Shown: positions 1 through 9,353, counted from the stretch's first letter. The stretch is DNA of 40,910 nt from Clostridium polynesiense (GCF_000820705.1 NZ_CCXI01000159.1:1-40910), one strand, 5' to 3'. Notes: generated by a model from the sequence alone, not told the origin. Made by a program: numbers and translations.

Positions 1-32
1 TTTCACATCTTAGTTTCCTAAGACACTTAACT

Positions 33-61
33 ATTTTACCTTGTAGCCTTTTGTTTGTCAA
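33..61 (-). promoter_or_regulatory. Strong leftward promoter, stable-RNA type
   Basis: On the minus strand a perfect -35 TTGACA (56-61) is separated by 17 bases from a -10 TAAAAT (33-38). It fires leftward out of the window. Downstream on the same strand lies a small hairpin with a GAAA loop (9-22). A possible second, weaker promoter sits upstream (-10 TATAAC at 127-132), followed by a GTCGC/GCGAC inverted repeat near 108-122. Tandem strong promoters of this kind commonly precede rRNA or tRNA operons in clostridia, but the driven gene is outside the window, so its identity is inference. Confidence 0.6.
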
Positions 62-295
62 CAGTTTTTTAATTTAATTTTAAAACTGTTAACTTTCAAA
101 ATTCTTTGTCGCCGTCAAGCGACTTAGTTATAGTAACATGAGCGGTACATAATTAAAATACCAGATAATCCCGTATATATTAATTATCTTTCCCATAGTA
201 ATATATCCTCAATTTATTAAAGTTATTCATATACTGATACGCTTGGAATTGTTTATTTATTTTAAGTGAAAATTCGGTGAAATAAAAGGAAGAAA

Positions 296-346
296 AAGCA
301 CTTAAATCCTTCTCCGGAGTTTAATCCTTTAAAGATTTAAGTGCTT
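296..346 (-). terminator. Terminator after the EcsC-family gene
   Basis: Thirteen-base arms (296-308 and 334-346, AAGCACTTAAATC and its complement) are followed on the minus strand by a T-rich run. It lies immediately after the stop codon at 349, as expected for a rho-independent terminator. Confidence 0.8.
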
Positions 347-348
347 CA

Positions 349-1077
349 TTATAATTCAATCTTTTTAAACACTCTCATTCTATATGCATTAGAAGCATAA
401 TATCCAAGCTGATTTAAAAGCTTATAATTAGCATAAGCTCCTACTACCGCACCTATTCCCGGCACCAGCTGCATAAGCTTTGCTAAATCTATATAATCCC
501 TGTACTCCTGCTGAAACACCCTCCAGTCAAAAGCTTCTGAGTTTTCAGGAAGAGTAAGTATATAATTATCCCAATCCTTTATTATATTGTATATTTCATT
601 TCTTCTTTCCTGACTTGAAAAAGCTATTTGAAATATATAAAGTATATAGAGCCTTTCTCTATAATCTTTTACATCAAAGCCGTAAATGCTTGCAGATTCA
701 AACAGAAACTTTATCTTCATACTTAATAATATAGGAAAGTCTGCAAGACCCAGAAGTATGCCTCCTGCCCCTGTACCTGCACCGCTCACTGCTCCTGCTT
801 TTTTATAAAAATCTATGCGCTTATTTAAAAGTTCTTCCCTCTGCCTGAGACTTCCCTGAAGGATAGGCTTTCTGGTAGTATATTCTGATCCCACAGCAAC
901 CATTTTAACCATATTCTTTATAGCTTCTGTAATAATTTTATGAGCCTGCTCCGGTATTATATGGTTAATTTTATCCTGCATTCCTTTGGACATTTTACTT
1001 CCGATAGAAGGTTTCCTTTGCATATTTTTCTGCCAGTATTTTAACTCTCTTAGCGCTGTTTTTTCATAGTTATCCAT
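349..1077 (-). CDS. EcsC family protein
   Basis: A 242-residue protein with the EcsC-family pattern: a basic N-terminal region, then a Gly/Ala-rich hydrophobic segment (about residues 94-112, GAGTGAGGILLG onward) followed by FPILLSMKIKFLFE, and a second Gly-rich hydrophobic stretch near the C-terminus (VPGIGAVVGAYANYKLL). EcsC-like proteins are thought to associate with membranes; the biochemical role is not established. In Bacillus EcsC is named after an ABC transporter operon, but no such genes are adjacent here. The gene stands alone, with its own terminator and a good GGAGGTG ribosome site before ATG. Family assignment is fairly sure; function is unknown. Confidence 0.8.
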   Translation of the reverse strand: MDNYEKTALRELKYWQKNMQRKPSIGSKMSKGMQDKINHIIPEQAHKIITEAIKNMVKMVAVGSEYTTRKPILQGSLRQREELLNKRIDFYKKAGAVSGAGTGAGGILLGLADFPILLSMKIKFLFESASIYGFDVKDYRERLYILYIFQIAFSSQERRNEIYNIIKDWDNYILTLPENSEAFDWRVFQQEYRDYIDLAKLMQLVPGIGAVVGAYANYKLLNQLGYYASNAYRMRVFKKIEL

Positions 1078-1332
1078 GAAAGCACCTCCTTTACAGAAAG
1101 TATACTATTATATTTTATGCCTCCTGCAACCTTTAAATATCTTTGTGAGATCTTGAATGAATTATATGTCACTATATTATATACATTAATACTTAAGAAA
1201 CTATTATTATAATATGAAATTTTTATAAGACATTTTACCCTTCTATTTTTATATCTTTAATATGTCTTTTACTCAAATGAAAGCCTCTTTATCCCAAATT
1301 CCCTAATTTCGCTATGAGTAATAGCTCTTCTT

Positions 1333-1944
1333 TTAATTTTCAGTAATCTGATACTGAGTAAAAATGAGCTTGATAGCTGCATAAAGATGAGCTTTTAACT
1401 CCTCTAAAGGAACAGGTTCTTTATATAAAATAGCATTATAACTTGTGCCGCTTACTAATTCTAAAATCATATACATCATTAGTTCTGGTGAACGATAGGT
1501 ATTTTTTGAGTTTTGAAGCATTGTTTCAAAAATAGTAACTATTGATGGTGTATCTTTTCCAGAAGCATATACAAGTGAATTTCGAACAAACCCCCAACTT
1601 AGATGCTTAGAAAGTAACATAACAAGACTATGATTTTCAGAAAGCTGATCCAGAATCTGATCAATGATAAAAAGAATTTGGTTTTCAAAATCTGTTATTT
1701 CCGGATGATTCTGCAGTTTGTGATATGCGTTTTGAAAAACCTGTGATGCTTTGTGGGCAATCAGGTGATTGCGAATATCATATTTATTTTTAAAGTAAAG
1801 ATAAAAAGTTCCTTTTGCCACACCGGCTTGTTTTACGATGTCAGAAATAGAAGTTTTTGTAAACCCATTATTGATAAATAGAGAAAAAGCTGATTCCAAA
1901 AGAGAATCCCTTTTTTGTTGTTTATTGTTATCCACCTTTCCCAT
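1333..1944 (-). CDS. TetR/AcrR family transcriptional regulator
   Basis: A 203-residue regulator. The N-terminal helix-turn-helix is typical of TetR (about residues 12-57: LLESAFSLFINNGF, TSISDIVKQAGVAKGTFYLYF, then K/N-rich). The C-terminal ligand domain is helical and unassigned. I chose the ATG at 1942-1944 because GAGGTG lies nine bases before it; a GTG four codons upstream would place the ribosome site inside the gene. It is divergent from the MMPL exporter at 2195, and three near-identical palindromes occur at the exporter promoter, so it most likely represses that exporter and releases it on binding a substrate. Its own promoter (2013-2042) does not overlap those sites, so autoregulation is not obvious. 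Confidence 0.9.
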   Translation of the reverse strand: MGKVDNNKQQKRDSLLESAFSLFINNGFTKTSISDIVKQAGVAKGTFYLYFKNKYDIRNHLIAHKASQVFQNAYHKLQNHPEITDFENQILFIIDQILDQLSENHSLVMLLSKHLSWGFVRNSLVYASGKDTPSIVTIFETMLQNSKNTYRSPELMMYMILELVSGTSYNAILYKEPVPLEELKAHLYAAIKLIFTQYQITEN

Positions 1945-2012
1945 AGCACAAAGCACCTCATAAAATAAATTCCATATTACAGCTTAAAAGCTGCTATCAT
2001 GTTTTGTCTATT

Positions 2013-2042
2013 ATTATAGGAACTAGAGACGGAAAAAGTCAA
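2013..2042 (-). promoter_or_regulatory. Promoter of the tetR-type gene
   Basis: On the minus strand -35 TTGACT (2037-2042) and -10 TATAAT (2013-2018) are 18 bases apart. A second TTGACT lies just upstream. The start codon follows about 70 bases downstream. Confidence 0.65.
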
Positions 2043-2092
2043 TGAAAAGTCAAGTTTTTACCATCTTTTATACGCTGAATAAAAAAATAAAC

Positions 2093-2172
2093 TGACTAAT
2101 AGTCAAAAATATATAAAACATATATTGACTAATGGTCATTTTTGAAGTATAACAATAAATGACCAATAGTCA
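2093..2172. promoter_or_regulatory. Three tandem TetR-type operators
   Basis: Three copies of a 13-bp palindrome: TGACTAATAGTCA at 2093-2105 (perfect), TGACTAATGGTCA at 2126-2138 and TGACCAATAGTCA at 2160-2172 (one substitution each). Start-to-start spacing is 33 and 34 bp. The second copy overlaps the -35 of the exporter promoter and the third lies just past the expected transcription start. Their position between the divergent TetR gene and the exporter makes them the likely binding sites of that TetR protein. Confidence 0.75.
2125..2153 (+). promoter_or_regulatory. Promoter of the MMPL exporter operon
   Basis: -35 TTGACT (2125-2130), 17-base spacer, -10 TATAAC (2148-2153). It is embedded in the operator array: one operator covers the -35 and another lies just downstream, so repressor occupancy would block polymerase. 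Confidence 0.75.
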
Positions 2173-2194
2173 TAAAATGAAGGGAGGAAGAATC

Positions 2195-4264
2195 ATGGAG
2201 AAACTTGGTAGGAAGATTGTGAAATCCCGGATTCCGATTTTTATCATCAGTATTTTACTTTTGATTCCTGCAACAATTGGTTATATCAATACAAGAGTAA
2301 ATTATGATATTTTGTATTATTTACCGGATGATATAGAAACAATGCAGGGACAGGAAATTTTGGTGAATGAATTCGGTACAGGAGCATATTCAATGTTCCT
2401 ATGTGAAGGAATGAAGAATAAAGACGTAGCAGAATTAAAAAAACAAATTGAGAAAGTGAATCATGTATCAAAGGTAGTATGGTATGACAGCTTTGCAGAT
2501 ATCAGTATTCCTATGGAAATGTTGCCTGAAAAAGTGCGATCTGCATTTAACTCAGAAAATTCCACAATGATGTTCATTATTTTTGATACAACAACTTCCG
2601 CTGATGAAACTATGGATGCCATCCAGGATATTCGTCATATAGCTGGAAAGCAATGCTTTTTAAGTGGAATGTCTGCAGTGGTAACGGACACGAAGGAACT
2701 AGCAGAATCAGAAGTTACCATCTATGTTGTAATTGCCGTAATACTATCTACTATTGTTTTGGCACTAACCATGGAAACATATTTAATACCAATCTTGTTT
2801 CTTTTAAGCATTGGAATGGCGATTTTATATAATATGGGAACCAATATATTAACTGGTGAAATTTCCTATATAACAAAAGCGTTAAGTGCAGTATTACAGT
2901 TAGGTGTTACAATGGACTATTCTATTTTCCTATGGCATAGCTATCAGGAAAAAAAGGAGATATACAAAGAAGATCACGAAGAAGCAATGGCACAGGCAAT
3001 TGCAGCTACCATTAAATCAGTGGTTGGCAGCTCTATAACTACCATCGCAGGCTTTATAGCACTTTGCTTTATGAGCTTTACCTTAGGAATGGATTTGGGA
3101 ATCGTTATGACAAAAGGTGTTATCTTTGGTGTGATCTGTTGTGTAACGGTACTTCCTTCCATGATTATGATATTCGATAAAGCTCTGGGAAAAACAGCGC
3201 ATCGTCAATTGATACCTGATTTCCCAAAAGTGTCAGATTTTATAGTAAAACATCATGTTATTTTTGCAGTTATATTTGTAGCATTATTTATCCCCTTTGC
3301 ATATTTTCAGGCAAATGCCAAGGTATATTATAACCTCGATGCTACATTGCCTAAGGAGTTAGAAAGTATTCAGGCAAATGCAAAACTTCAGGAAGAATAT
3401 CATATGGGAGCAGCACATATGGTTCTTTTGGATAAAGAAATTTCGGAAAAAGAAAAATATAAAATGATAAAGGAAATGCAGCAGGTAGAGGGTGTCAAAG
3501 AAGTTTTGGGATTAGAAACTTTGATTGGACCTACAATACCCAAAAATATGATACCTAAAGATATCAAAGAGGTGCTGGAAAGCGATAATTATGAACTGAT
3601 GCTGATTATGAATGAATATCAGGTTGCATCAGAAGAAGTAAATGATCAAATTGACGAATTGAATAGTGTATTAAAAAAATATAATCCAAAAGGAATGCTT
3701 GTAGGTGAAGCACCTTGTACAAAAGATCTGATTGAAATTACAGATCATGATTTTAAAGTCGTTAGTGCGGTATCAATTTTAGCAGTATTCCTGATTATTC
3801 TATTTGTATTTAAGTCTGTTTCACTTCCTGTAATTTTGGTAGTGGTTATAGAAGGTGCAATTTTCATTAATATGGGAATTCCTTATTTGACAGGTTCGGA
3901 GCTTCCATTCATCGCATCTATTGTTATAGGAACTATTCAGCTGGGGGCCACCGTAGATTATGCAATTTTGATGACTAGTCGGTATGAAAAAGAACGCGGA
4001 GCAGGAAAAGAAAAAAAAGAAGCAATTCAAATTGCTCATCAAAGCAGTATGCGTCCAGTTATGGTATCAGCATTTAGCTTTTTTGCCGCAACCTTTGGTG
4101 TAGGAATGTATTCGAAGATTGATATGATTAGTTCTTTATGCTTGTTAATGGCTAGAGGAGCCTTAATTAGTATGTGCGCGGTACTATTGTTTTTACCGGC
4201 AATGTATTGGTTATTTGATGGTTTAATCTGCAAAACAAGTAAAAACTTCAAAAATAATAAATAG
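2195..4264 (+). CDS. MMPL/RND family transporter
   Basis: A 689-residue integral membrane protein of the RND superfamily, MMPL type. It shows the duplicated RND layout: one N-terminal membrane segment (about residues 13-31), an extracytoplasmic loop, five further segments, then the whole pattern again from about residue 350. Polar membrane motifs of the two halves are visible (VTMDYSIFLWHSYQE and ATVDYAILMTSRYEKE; the Asp is the usual proton-relay residue). Such proteins export lipids, drugs or surface compounds. The start at 2195 follows AGGGAGG with good spacing; an upstream ATG at 2159 lies inside the third operator and has no ribosome site. The next gene begins 12 bases after the stop, so the two are co-transcribed. 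Confidence 0.9.
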   Translation: MEKLGRKIVKSRIPIFIISILLLIPATIGYINTRVNYDILYYLPDDIETMQGQEILVNEFGTGAYSMFLCEGMKNKDVAELKKQIEKVNHVSKVVWYDSFADISIPMEMLPEKVRSAFNSENSTMMFIIFDTTTSADETMDAIQDIRHIAGKQCFLSGMSAVVTDTKELAESEVTIYVVIAVILSTIVLALTMETYLIPILFLLSIGMAILYNMGTNILTGEISYITKALSAVLQLGVTMDYSIFLWHSYQEKKEIYKEDHEEAMAQAIAATIKSVVGSSITTIAGFIALCFMSFTLGMDLGIVMTKGVIFGVICCVTVLPSMIMIFDKALGKTAHRQLIPDFPKVSDFIVKHHVIFAVIFVALFIPFAYFQANAKVYYNLDATLPKELESIQANAKLQEEYHMGAAHMVLLDKEISEKEKYKMIKEMQQVEGVKEVLGLETLIGPTIPKNMIPKDIKEVLESDNYELMLIMNEYQVASEEVNDQIDELNSVLKKYNPKGMLVGEAPCTKDLIEITDHDFKVVSAVSILAVFLIILFVFKSVSLPVILVVVIEGAIFINMGIPYLTGSELPFIASIVIGTIQLGATVDYAILMTSRYEKERGAGKEKKEAIQIAHQSSMRPVMVSAFSFFAATFGVGMYSKIDMISSLCLLMARGALISMCAVLLFLPAMYWLFDGLICKTSKNFKNNK

Positions 4265-4276
4265 GAGGCGCTTATT

Positions 4277-6907
4277 ATGAAAAAAAGATATATGCAGGCA
4301 ATGATGGCAGGAACAACAGCACTTTTAACACTGACAGTTCCGGCTACAACTATCTGGGCGTCTGTTCCAGAAAAAGAACAGACTGTTTATGTAAATGCAG
4401 ATGAAAGCGGTAAAATAGAAAAAGTTATTGTAAGCAATTGGCTGAAAAACACAGAAAAAAAATCATCTATCACAGACAAAACAGAACTGAAAAATATTGA
4501 AAATGTAAAAGGAGAAGAAAGCTTTTCTCAAGCCGGAGATGGAACCCTCACATGGCAGGCAGAAGGTAAGGATATCTACTATCAGGGAGAAACGGAAAAA
4601 GAATTGCCTGTTTCCGTAAAAATGACATACTTCCTGGACGAAAAGGAAATTCAGCCCACAGAACTGGCAGGGAAAAGTGGAAAGATAAAGATTCGTATTA
4701 ATTATGAAAATAAAACAAAAGAAACCTGTGAAATTAATGGTAAGACAGAAACTATTCAAACTCCGTTTTTAATGGTTTCTGGCATGATTCTTCCAACAGA
4801 TAAATTTACAAATGTGGAAGTTAAAAATGGAACAGTAATCTCCGATGGACAAGACAATATTATTATAGGTATGGGGTTTCCTGGGCATTCTGATAGCTTA
4901 AAACTATCAGATATTAAGGAATTGGAAGATACAGAAATCCCAGATTATGTGGAAATCACAGCTGATGTAAAAGATTTTTCCCTTGCCCTTACAGCTACAG
5001 TTGCTACTACAGGTACTCTAAATGAATTAGGACTGGAAAATATAGAAAGCTTAGATGAATTAAAAGATAAAATGGATTTGCTTTCTGATTCTTCACTTTC
5101 ACTGGTGAAAGGAAGTCAAGCATTGCAGGAAGGAATTGAAACTCTGGATACATCAGCAGATACCTTTTTAGTAGGACTAAGCACTGCAGATGATGGAGCC
5201 GGAAAATTGAAGGCGGGTATTGATACCATGAATGAAAAGAAGGGAGAACTTCAGGATGGAGTTCATCAGTTGATGGAAGGAATGAAAGCTCTAAATCATG
5301 GAGCTGGAGAGCTTCAAAAAGGTGTTCACTCTTACACAGAAGGGACAAAGCAGTTAGTAGCAGGGGTGGAACAAACAGATTCAGGTGCAATTGTATTAAA
5401 ATCTTGTCTTGATATCATGAATGAACAAAAAGGAGAATTGACAGAGGGTTCTGGTAAGCTGGCAGAGGGAGCGTCCGCTTTGGAAAAAGGAACAGCAGAT
5501 TTCCAGACAAAGCTAAATGTTTATACAGGAAAAGTCAGTGATTTGTCAAGGGGATTGACACAGCTCTATGCTGGTATGGAAAACTCTCTTGGAGGTCTTC
5601 AGAAATTACCTGAAATTATGAAGATATTAGAGAATGGAATAGGTAATATGGCAACAGGAGCCAATAGCTTCAAAAAGGGAGCCGAACAGATACAATCTTC
5701 CTCACAAGCAATAGAAGGTCAATTGAAAAGCTTGAAAGCTGCTGTTTCAGGAGCAACTCAATGTATTCAACAAGCAATAGACGCAATTACAAACAATAAG
5801 ATAGACACAAGTGGAATTTCTCAAAATGCAACACAGCAGGCACAAACAGCTGCTCAAAAGAAACTTCAGGCAGCAAATGCTCAGCAAAGTCAAAATGTAC
5901 AGGCAGCATTAAAGGCAGCGGGTCTGACAGAAGAACAGAAAAACGCAGTAATGCAGAATTTGGCAGGAATCTCTATAGATGTACAAGATGTACATATTAA
6001 AATATCTCCAGATCAGATAAACACTGCCGTTTTACAGCAACAGCTACAGGCAGCAAAAGACGGTTTGGCAAAAATATCAGATGGATTAAATAAGATTAAC
6101 ATTGATGATACTTCCATTACATCATTAACTAAAGGTGCAGAACAGGCAGTTATAGGAGCAAGTCAGATGCAGGAAGAATTGAAAAGAATATCCACCTCAC
6201 TTAATGGAATGGAAGATATTCAGACAATGATTCAACAGTTGATGGAAAGCATGAAACAGCTAAAAGATGGAAGCTTAGCACTGTGTGGATATAATCAACA
6301 GTTAAATGAGGGAGCAAAAACACTGGCAGCAGGTGCGAAAAATTTGAATTCCGGAACAGGAAAACTATCTGTAGGAGTACAAGCTTTAGGAGATGGCGTA
6401 TCAAAGCTTGCAGAAGGTGCAAATCAGCTTACAGCAGGAACAGGACAATTGAAAACAGGCGGTAGAGCACTGGTAGCAAATAATGATAAATTAAATGCAG
6501 GAGCAAACCAACTTGCAACAGGAAGCAGTGCATTGGCAGCTGGAGGAGCAAAACTTCAGTCAGGTGTAAGTACAGTCAGCGATGGAGTTTCTCAGTTGGC
6601 AGCAGGCGCAGCACAGTTAAAAGATGGAACTGGAAAATTGACTTCTGGTGGAAAACAGTTAAAAGGTGGAATTGTACAACTAAAGGATGGTTCTACTGAA
6701 TTAGCCGAAGGTATGAAAAAATTTGATAAAGAAGGAATTCAGGAACTTACCAAAGTAATGGACGGGGGAATCCAGGATGTTTTAGATCGTCTGCGTGCAA
6801 TAGTAGATGCAGATAAATCATATAAGGCATTTGATGGAGGAGAAAAAGCTACAGATGGCAGTGTGAAATTCCTAATAGAAACAGCTGGAATTGAGGCAAA
6901 AAATTAA
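4277..6907 (+). CDS. Secreted protein with X3-Leu-X2-Gly heptad repeats
   Basis: An 876-residue exported protein. It begins with a signal peptide (basic start, hydrophobic core, likely cleavage after about residue 28, IWA-SV). A mostly beta-type N-terminal domain follows (about 30-245). The rest is long runs of the L-x-x-G-a-x-x heptad (about 270-440 and 660-830), separated by a Gln/Ala-rich helical part (about 500-620). These heptads are known from YhgE/Pip-like and related proteins often encoded beside MMPL exporters in gut Bacillota. The gene lies 12 bases behind the transporter with AGGAGG before ATG. I infer it is the extracytoplasmic partner of the exporter, perhaps an elongated rod or adaptor. 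I see no clear membrane anchor at its C-terminus. Confidence 0.8.
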   Translation: MKKRYMQAMMAGTTALLTLTVPATTIWASVPEKEQTVYVNADESGKIEKVIVSNWLKNTEKKSSITDKTELKNIENVKGEESFSQAGDGTLTWQAEGKDIYYQGETEKELPVSVKMTYFLDEKEIQPTELAGKSGKIKIRINYENKTKETCEINGKTETIQTPFLMVSGMILPTDKFTNVEVKNGTVISDGQDNIIIGMGFPGHSDSLKLSDIKELEDTEIPDYVEITADVKDFSLALTATVATTGTLNELGLENIESLDELKDKMDLLSDSSLSLVKGSQALQEGIETLDTSADTFLVGLSTADDGAGKLKAGIDTMNEKKGELQDGVHQLMEGMKALNHGAGELQKGVHSYTEGTKQLVAGVEQTDSGAIVLKSCLDIMNEQKGELTEGSGKLAEGASALEKGTADFQTKLNVYTGKVSDLSRGLTQLYAGMENSLGGLQKLPEIMKILENGIGNMATGANSFKKGAEQIQSSSQAIEGQLKSLKAAVSGATQCIQQAIDAITNNKIDTSGISQNATQQAQTAAQKKLQAANAQQSQNVQAALKAAGLTEEQKNAVMQNLAGISIDVQDVHIKISPDQINTAVLQQQLQAAKDGLAKISDGLNKINIDDTSITSLTKGAEQAVIGASQMQEELKRISTSLNGMEDIQTMIQQLMESMKQLKDGSLALCGYNQQLNEGAKTLAAGAKNLNSGTGKLSVGVQALGDGVSKLAEGANQLTAGTGQLKTGGRALVANNDKLNAGANQLATGSSALAAGGAKLQSGVSTVSDGVSQLAAGAAQLKDGTGKLTSGGKQLKGGIVQLKDGSTELAEGMKKFDKEGIQELTKVMDGGIQDVLDRLRAIVDADKSYKAFDGGEKATDGSVKFLIETAGIEAKN

Positions 6908-6936
6908 AAATAAAGCTTTGAATAAAGAGGTTAGAT

Positions 6937-6966
6937 AAAGGCAGATAGTAAGTACTATCTGCCTTT
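6937..6966. terminator. Bidirectional terminator between the exporter operon and feoB
   Basis: Fourteen-base complementary arms (6937-6950 and 6953-6966) around AAAGGCAGATAGT, with flanking T/A runs on either side. It lies between convergent genes ending at 6907 (plus) and 6976 (minus). Confidence 0.75.
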
Positions 6967-6975
6967 ATTATATTA

Positions 6976-9090
6976 TTAAAACACAGCTCTATACAGCGCT
7001 GCGGTTATAAAGCAAACCACTATAGCAATAGCGGTAGGCAATAATGCTCCTATTACAGTCCACTTGGTACTTCCCGTTTCCTTTTTAATAGTCCAGAGGG
7101 TTGTAGCACAAGGCCAGTGAAGAAGACTGAAAAGCATAACGTTTAAAGCTGTTAAATATGTCCAGCCATGCTGTAAAAGTACCTGCCTCAAGCTATCTAT
7201 GCTTTCAAACTCAATCATATGACCTGTAGACAAATAAGCCATTAATAAAATAGGAAGAACTATTTCATTTGCAGGAAGACCTAAAATGAAAGCCATCAGT
7301 ATATATCCGTCAAGACCAAGCAGATGAGCAAAGGGATCTAAAAAATTAGCTGTCCAAGCTATGATGCTGTAGTCTCCTATATAAATATTTCCAAAGAGCC
7401 AGGTTATAGCTCCTGCAGGAGCAGCTATTATTACCGCTCTGGTTAAAACAAAGATGGTTCTGTCTATAAGTGATGTATATAGTATTCTTCCTACCTGAGG
7501 CTTTCTGTAAGGGGGAAGCTCAAGAGTAAAAGAAGAAGGAATACCTTTTAAAAGGGTTTTTGAAAGGAGGTAAGAAACCCCTAAGGTGACGATAACCCCT
7601 ATAATTACCATAGCTGTTACTATTAAAGCAGGAATTATTCCCCCAAAAGAAGAACCGCTTTTCGCCACAAAAAACACTGAAGCAACAGCTATTAATGTTG
7701 GAAATCTGCCGTTGCAGGGAACAAAGTTGTTGGTTAGCATAGCGATAAGCCTTTCTCTGGGTGAATCTATTATTCTGCAGCCTATAACCCCTGCTGCATT
7801 ACACCCCAGCCCCATGCACATGCTTAAACACTGTTTTCCATGGGCACAGGCCTTCTTAAAATAATGATCCAGATTGAAGGCTACTCTGGGGAGATATCCT
7901 AAATCCTCTAAAAGAGTAAATATAGGGAAGAATATAGCCATAGGCGGAAGCATAACGGATACTACCCAAGCCAGGGTTCTATATAATCCCAGTACCAAAA
8001 TTCCGTGAAGCCACTGAGGAGAATTTAATGAATGGAAAATATCCGTAATCTTATCTTCCACTTTGAAAAGAAAATCAGCAATTAGCTCAGAAGGATAATT
8101 AGCTCCTGTTACAGTTATCCAAAGCACTGCTGCTAAAAGCAATATCATTATAGGGATTCCGTATCTTTTTGAGGTGAGGATATCATCTATTCGACTTTCC
8201 CTTGTCTTAACTGATCTATCCTGTATAACCACAGCTTTTTTAATTTCCTCTGCCCTCTTAAAGTTTACCTCACATATTTCATCTCTTATGGAGTTTTTAT
8301 CAAAATCTTTAATTATATTATTTACCTTATTTTTTATACTATCTATATCCCTATGGGGCAAATATTTTTTCATGGAATCATAAAGATTTTCATCTCCATC
8401 CAGCATCCTTAAGGAATACCATCTGGAGTTCTTATCTGAAATATCTTCCTCAATGGTTTCGCCTATCTTTAAAATGCAGTTTTCAATACCAGAAGAATAA
8501 ATGGTATTTACAGGCTCTGATTTTATTTTCTTATTTACCAGGCCGTTTAAAGCCTCCTTTAAATCCTCCATTCCCACGCCGCTTCTTGCTGCAGTTAAAA
8601 CCACAGGTATACCCAGCTCCTCAGAAAGCTTTTCTCCGTCTATTGCAATGTTTTTCTTTTTTGCTTCATCTATTAAGTTTACACAAAGTATTACATTTTC
8701 CATAAGCTCCATAACCTGAAACACCAGATTCATATTTCTTTCTAAGGCAGTAGCATCCGTTACCACTATTACTGCATCAGGGCTTCCAAAACACAGATAA
8801 TCTCTGGCTACCAGCTCCTCTACAGAAGTGGCAAAGAGAGAATAAGTTCCCGGCAGATCCACAAGGACATAATCTATATTTTTAAAGCTGAATTCCCCTC
8901 TGGCATTTACTACAGTTTTCCCCGGCCAGTTTCCTGTATGCTGATGAAGCCCGGTTAAACTGTTGAAAACAGTACTTTTACCGGTGTTTGGGTTTCCTGC
9001 TAAAGCAATAACAAATTGATTATCCTTCTTTTCTATATTAAAATTATCCTTTAAAAATTCCTTCTTAGTGGATTCGTAGGTGAGACCCAT
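6976..9090 (-). CDS. feoB: Ferrous iron transport protein B
   Basis: A 704-residue FeoB. The N-terminal GTPase domain has G1 GNPNTGKST (residues 32-40), switch region with HTGNWPGKT (51-59), G3 DLPG (78-81) and G4 NLID near 138. After a helical insertion the C-terminal half is polytopic membrane, with the conserved pore-type Gate motifs (PPMAIFFPIFTLLEDLGYLPR and CMGLGCNAAGV). The ribosome site AGGAGG precedes ATG. It lies 14 bases downstream of feoA, forming the usual feoAB operon for Fe(II) import across the cytoplasmic membrane under low oxygen. Length and motif order are normal for the family; no FeoC is visible. Confidence 0.97.
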   Translation of the reverse strand: MGLTYESTKKEFLKDNFNIEKKDNQFVIALAGNPNTGKSTVFNSLTGLHQHTGNWPGKTVVNARGEFSFKNIDYVLVDLPGTYSLFATSVEELVARDYLCFGSPDAVIVVTDATALERNMNLVFQVMELMENVILCVNLIDEAKKKNIAIDGEKLSEELGIPVVLTAARSGVGMEDLKEALNGLVNKKIKSEPVNTIYSSGIENCILKIGETIEEDISDKNSRWYSLRMLDGDENLYDSMKKYLPHRDIDSIKNKVNNIIKDFDKNSIRDEICEVNFKRAEEIKKAVVIQDRSVKTRESRIDDILTSKRYGIPIMILLLAAVLWITVTGANYPSELIADFLFKVEDKITDIFHSLNSPQWLHGILVLGLYRTLAWVVSVMLPPMAIFFPIFTLLEDLGYLPRVAFNLDHYFKKACAHGKQCLSMCMGLGCNAAGVIGCRIIDSPRERLIAMLTNNFVPCNGRFPTLIAVASVFFVAKSGSSFGGIIPALIVTAMVIIGVIVTLGVSYLLSKTLLKGIPSSFTLELPPYRKPQVGRILYTSLIDRTIFVLTRAVIIAAPAGAITWLFGNIYIGDYSIIAWTANFLDPFAHLLGLDGYILMAFILGLPANEIVLPILLMAYLSTGHMIEFESIDSLRQVLLQHGWTYLTALNVMLFSLLHWPCATTLWTIKKETGSTKWTVIGALLPTAIAIVVCFITAALYRAVF

Positions 9091-9104
9091 TAATTTACCT
9101 CCTG

Positions 9105-9332
9105 CTAGATTCCTTTCACTGATATTAAAGACGACTCTTCTTTTCTTAATGCAATCATGGTATCCCTGATTTTATAAAGGGTGAGATTTTCCTTCGGCCC
9201 TTTTCTTATAACTTCAATAAGCGCTTCCTTAGTGAAGCCTAAGGCAAGCATCCTTTCCCTCATAAGCCCCTGTAAAAACAAGTCGTTAACCCTTACTAAG
9301 TTGCCTATTTCCACATCACAAAGTTTGTACAT
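9105..9332 (-). CDS. feoA: Ferrous iron transport protein A
   Basis: A 75-residue SH3-like FeoA protein (core: GNLVRVNDL, MRERMLALGFTKEALIEVIRKGP, LTLYKIRDTMIALRKEE). FeoA is a small cytosolic protein that assists FeoB. I place the start at the ATG at 9330-9332, because AGGAGG lies upstream of it; a TTG six codons earlier would put the ribosome site inside the gene. A palindrome and promoter just upstream suggest iron- or metal-dependent repression of feoAB. Confidence 0.92.
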   Translation of the reverse strand: MYKLCDVEIGNLVRVNDLFLQGLMRERMLALGFTKEALIEVIRKGPKENLTLYKIRDTMIALRKEESSLISVKGI

Positions 9333-9353
9333 AATTTCTTCCTCCTGCAATAC

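Noticed and set aside
1333-1956. GTG-started longer form of the TetR regulator
   Set aside because: The GTG lies within the GAGGTG ribosome site of the downstream ATG, so it cannot be the start used with that site.
2286-4251. Several 60-73 codon antisense frames inside the MMPL gene
   Set aside because: They are opposite-strand shadows of a well-supported transporter gene with no ribosome sites and no protein-like composition.
4277-6907. Heptad protein as a phage tape-measure protein
   Set aside because: It has a signal peptide, lies in an exporter operon, and no phage genes are nearby.
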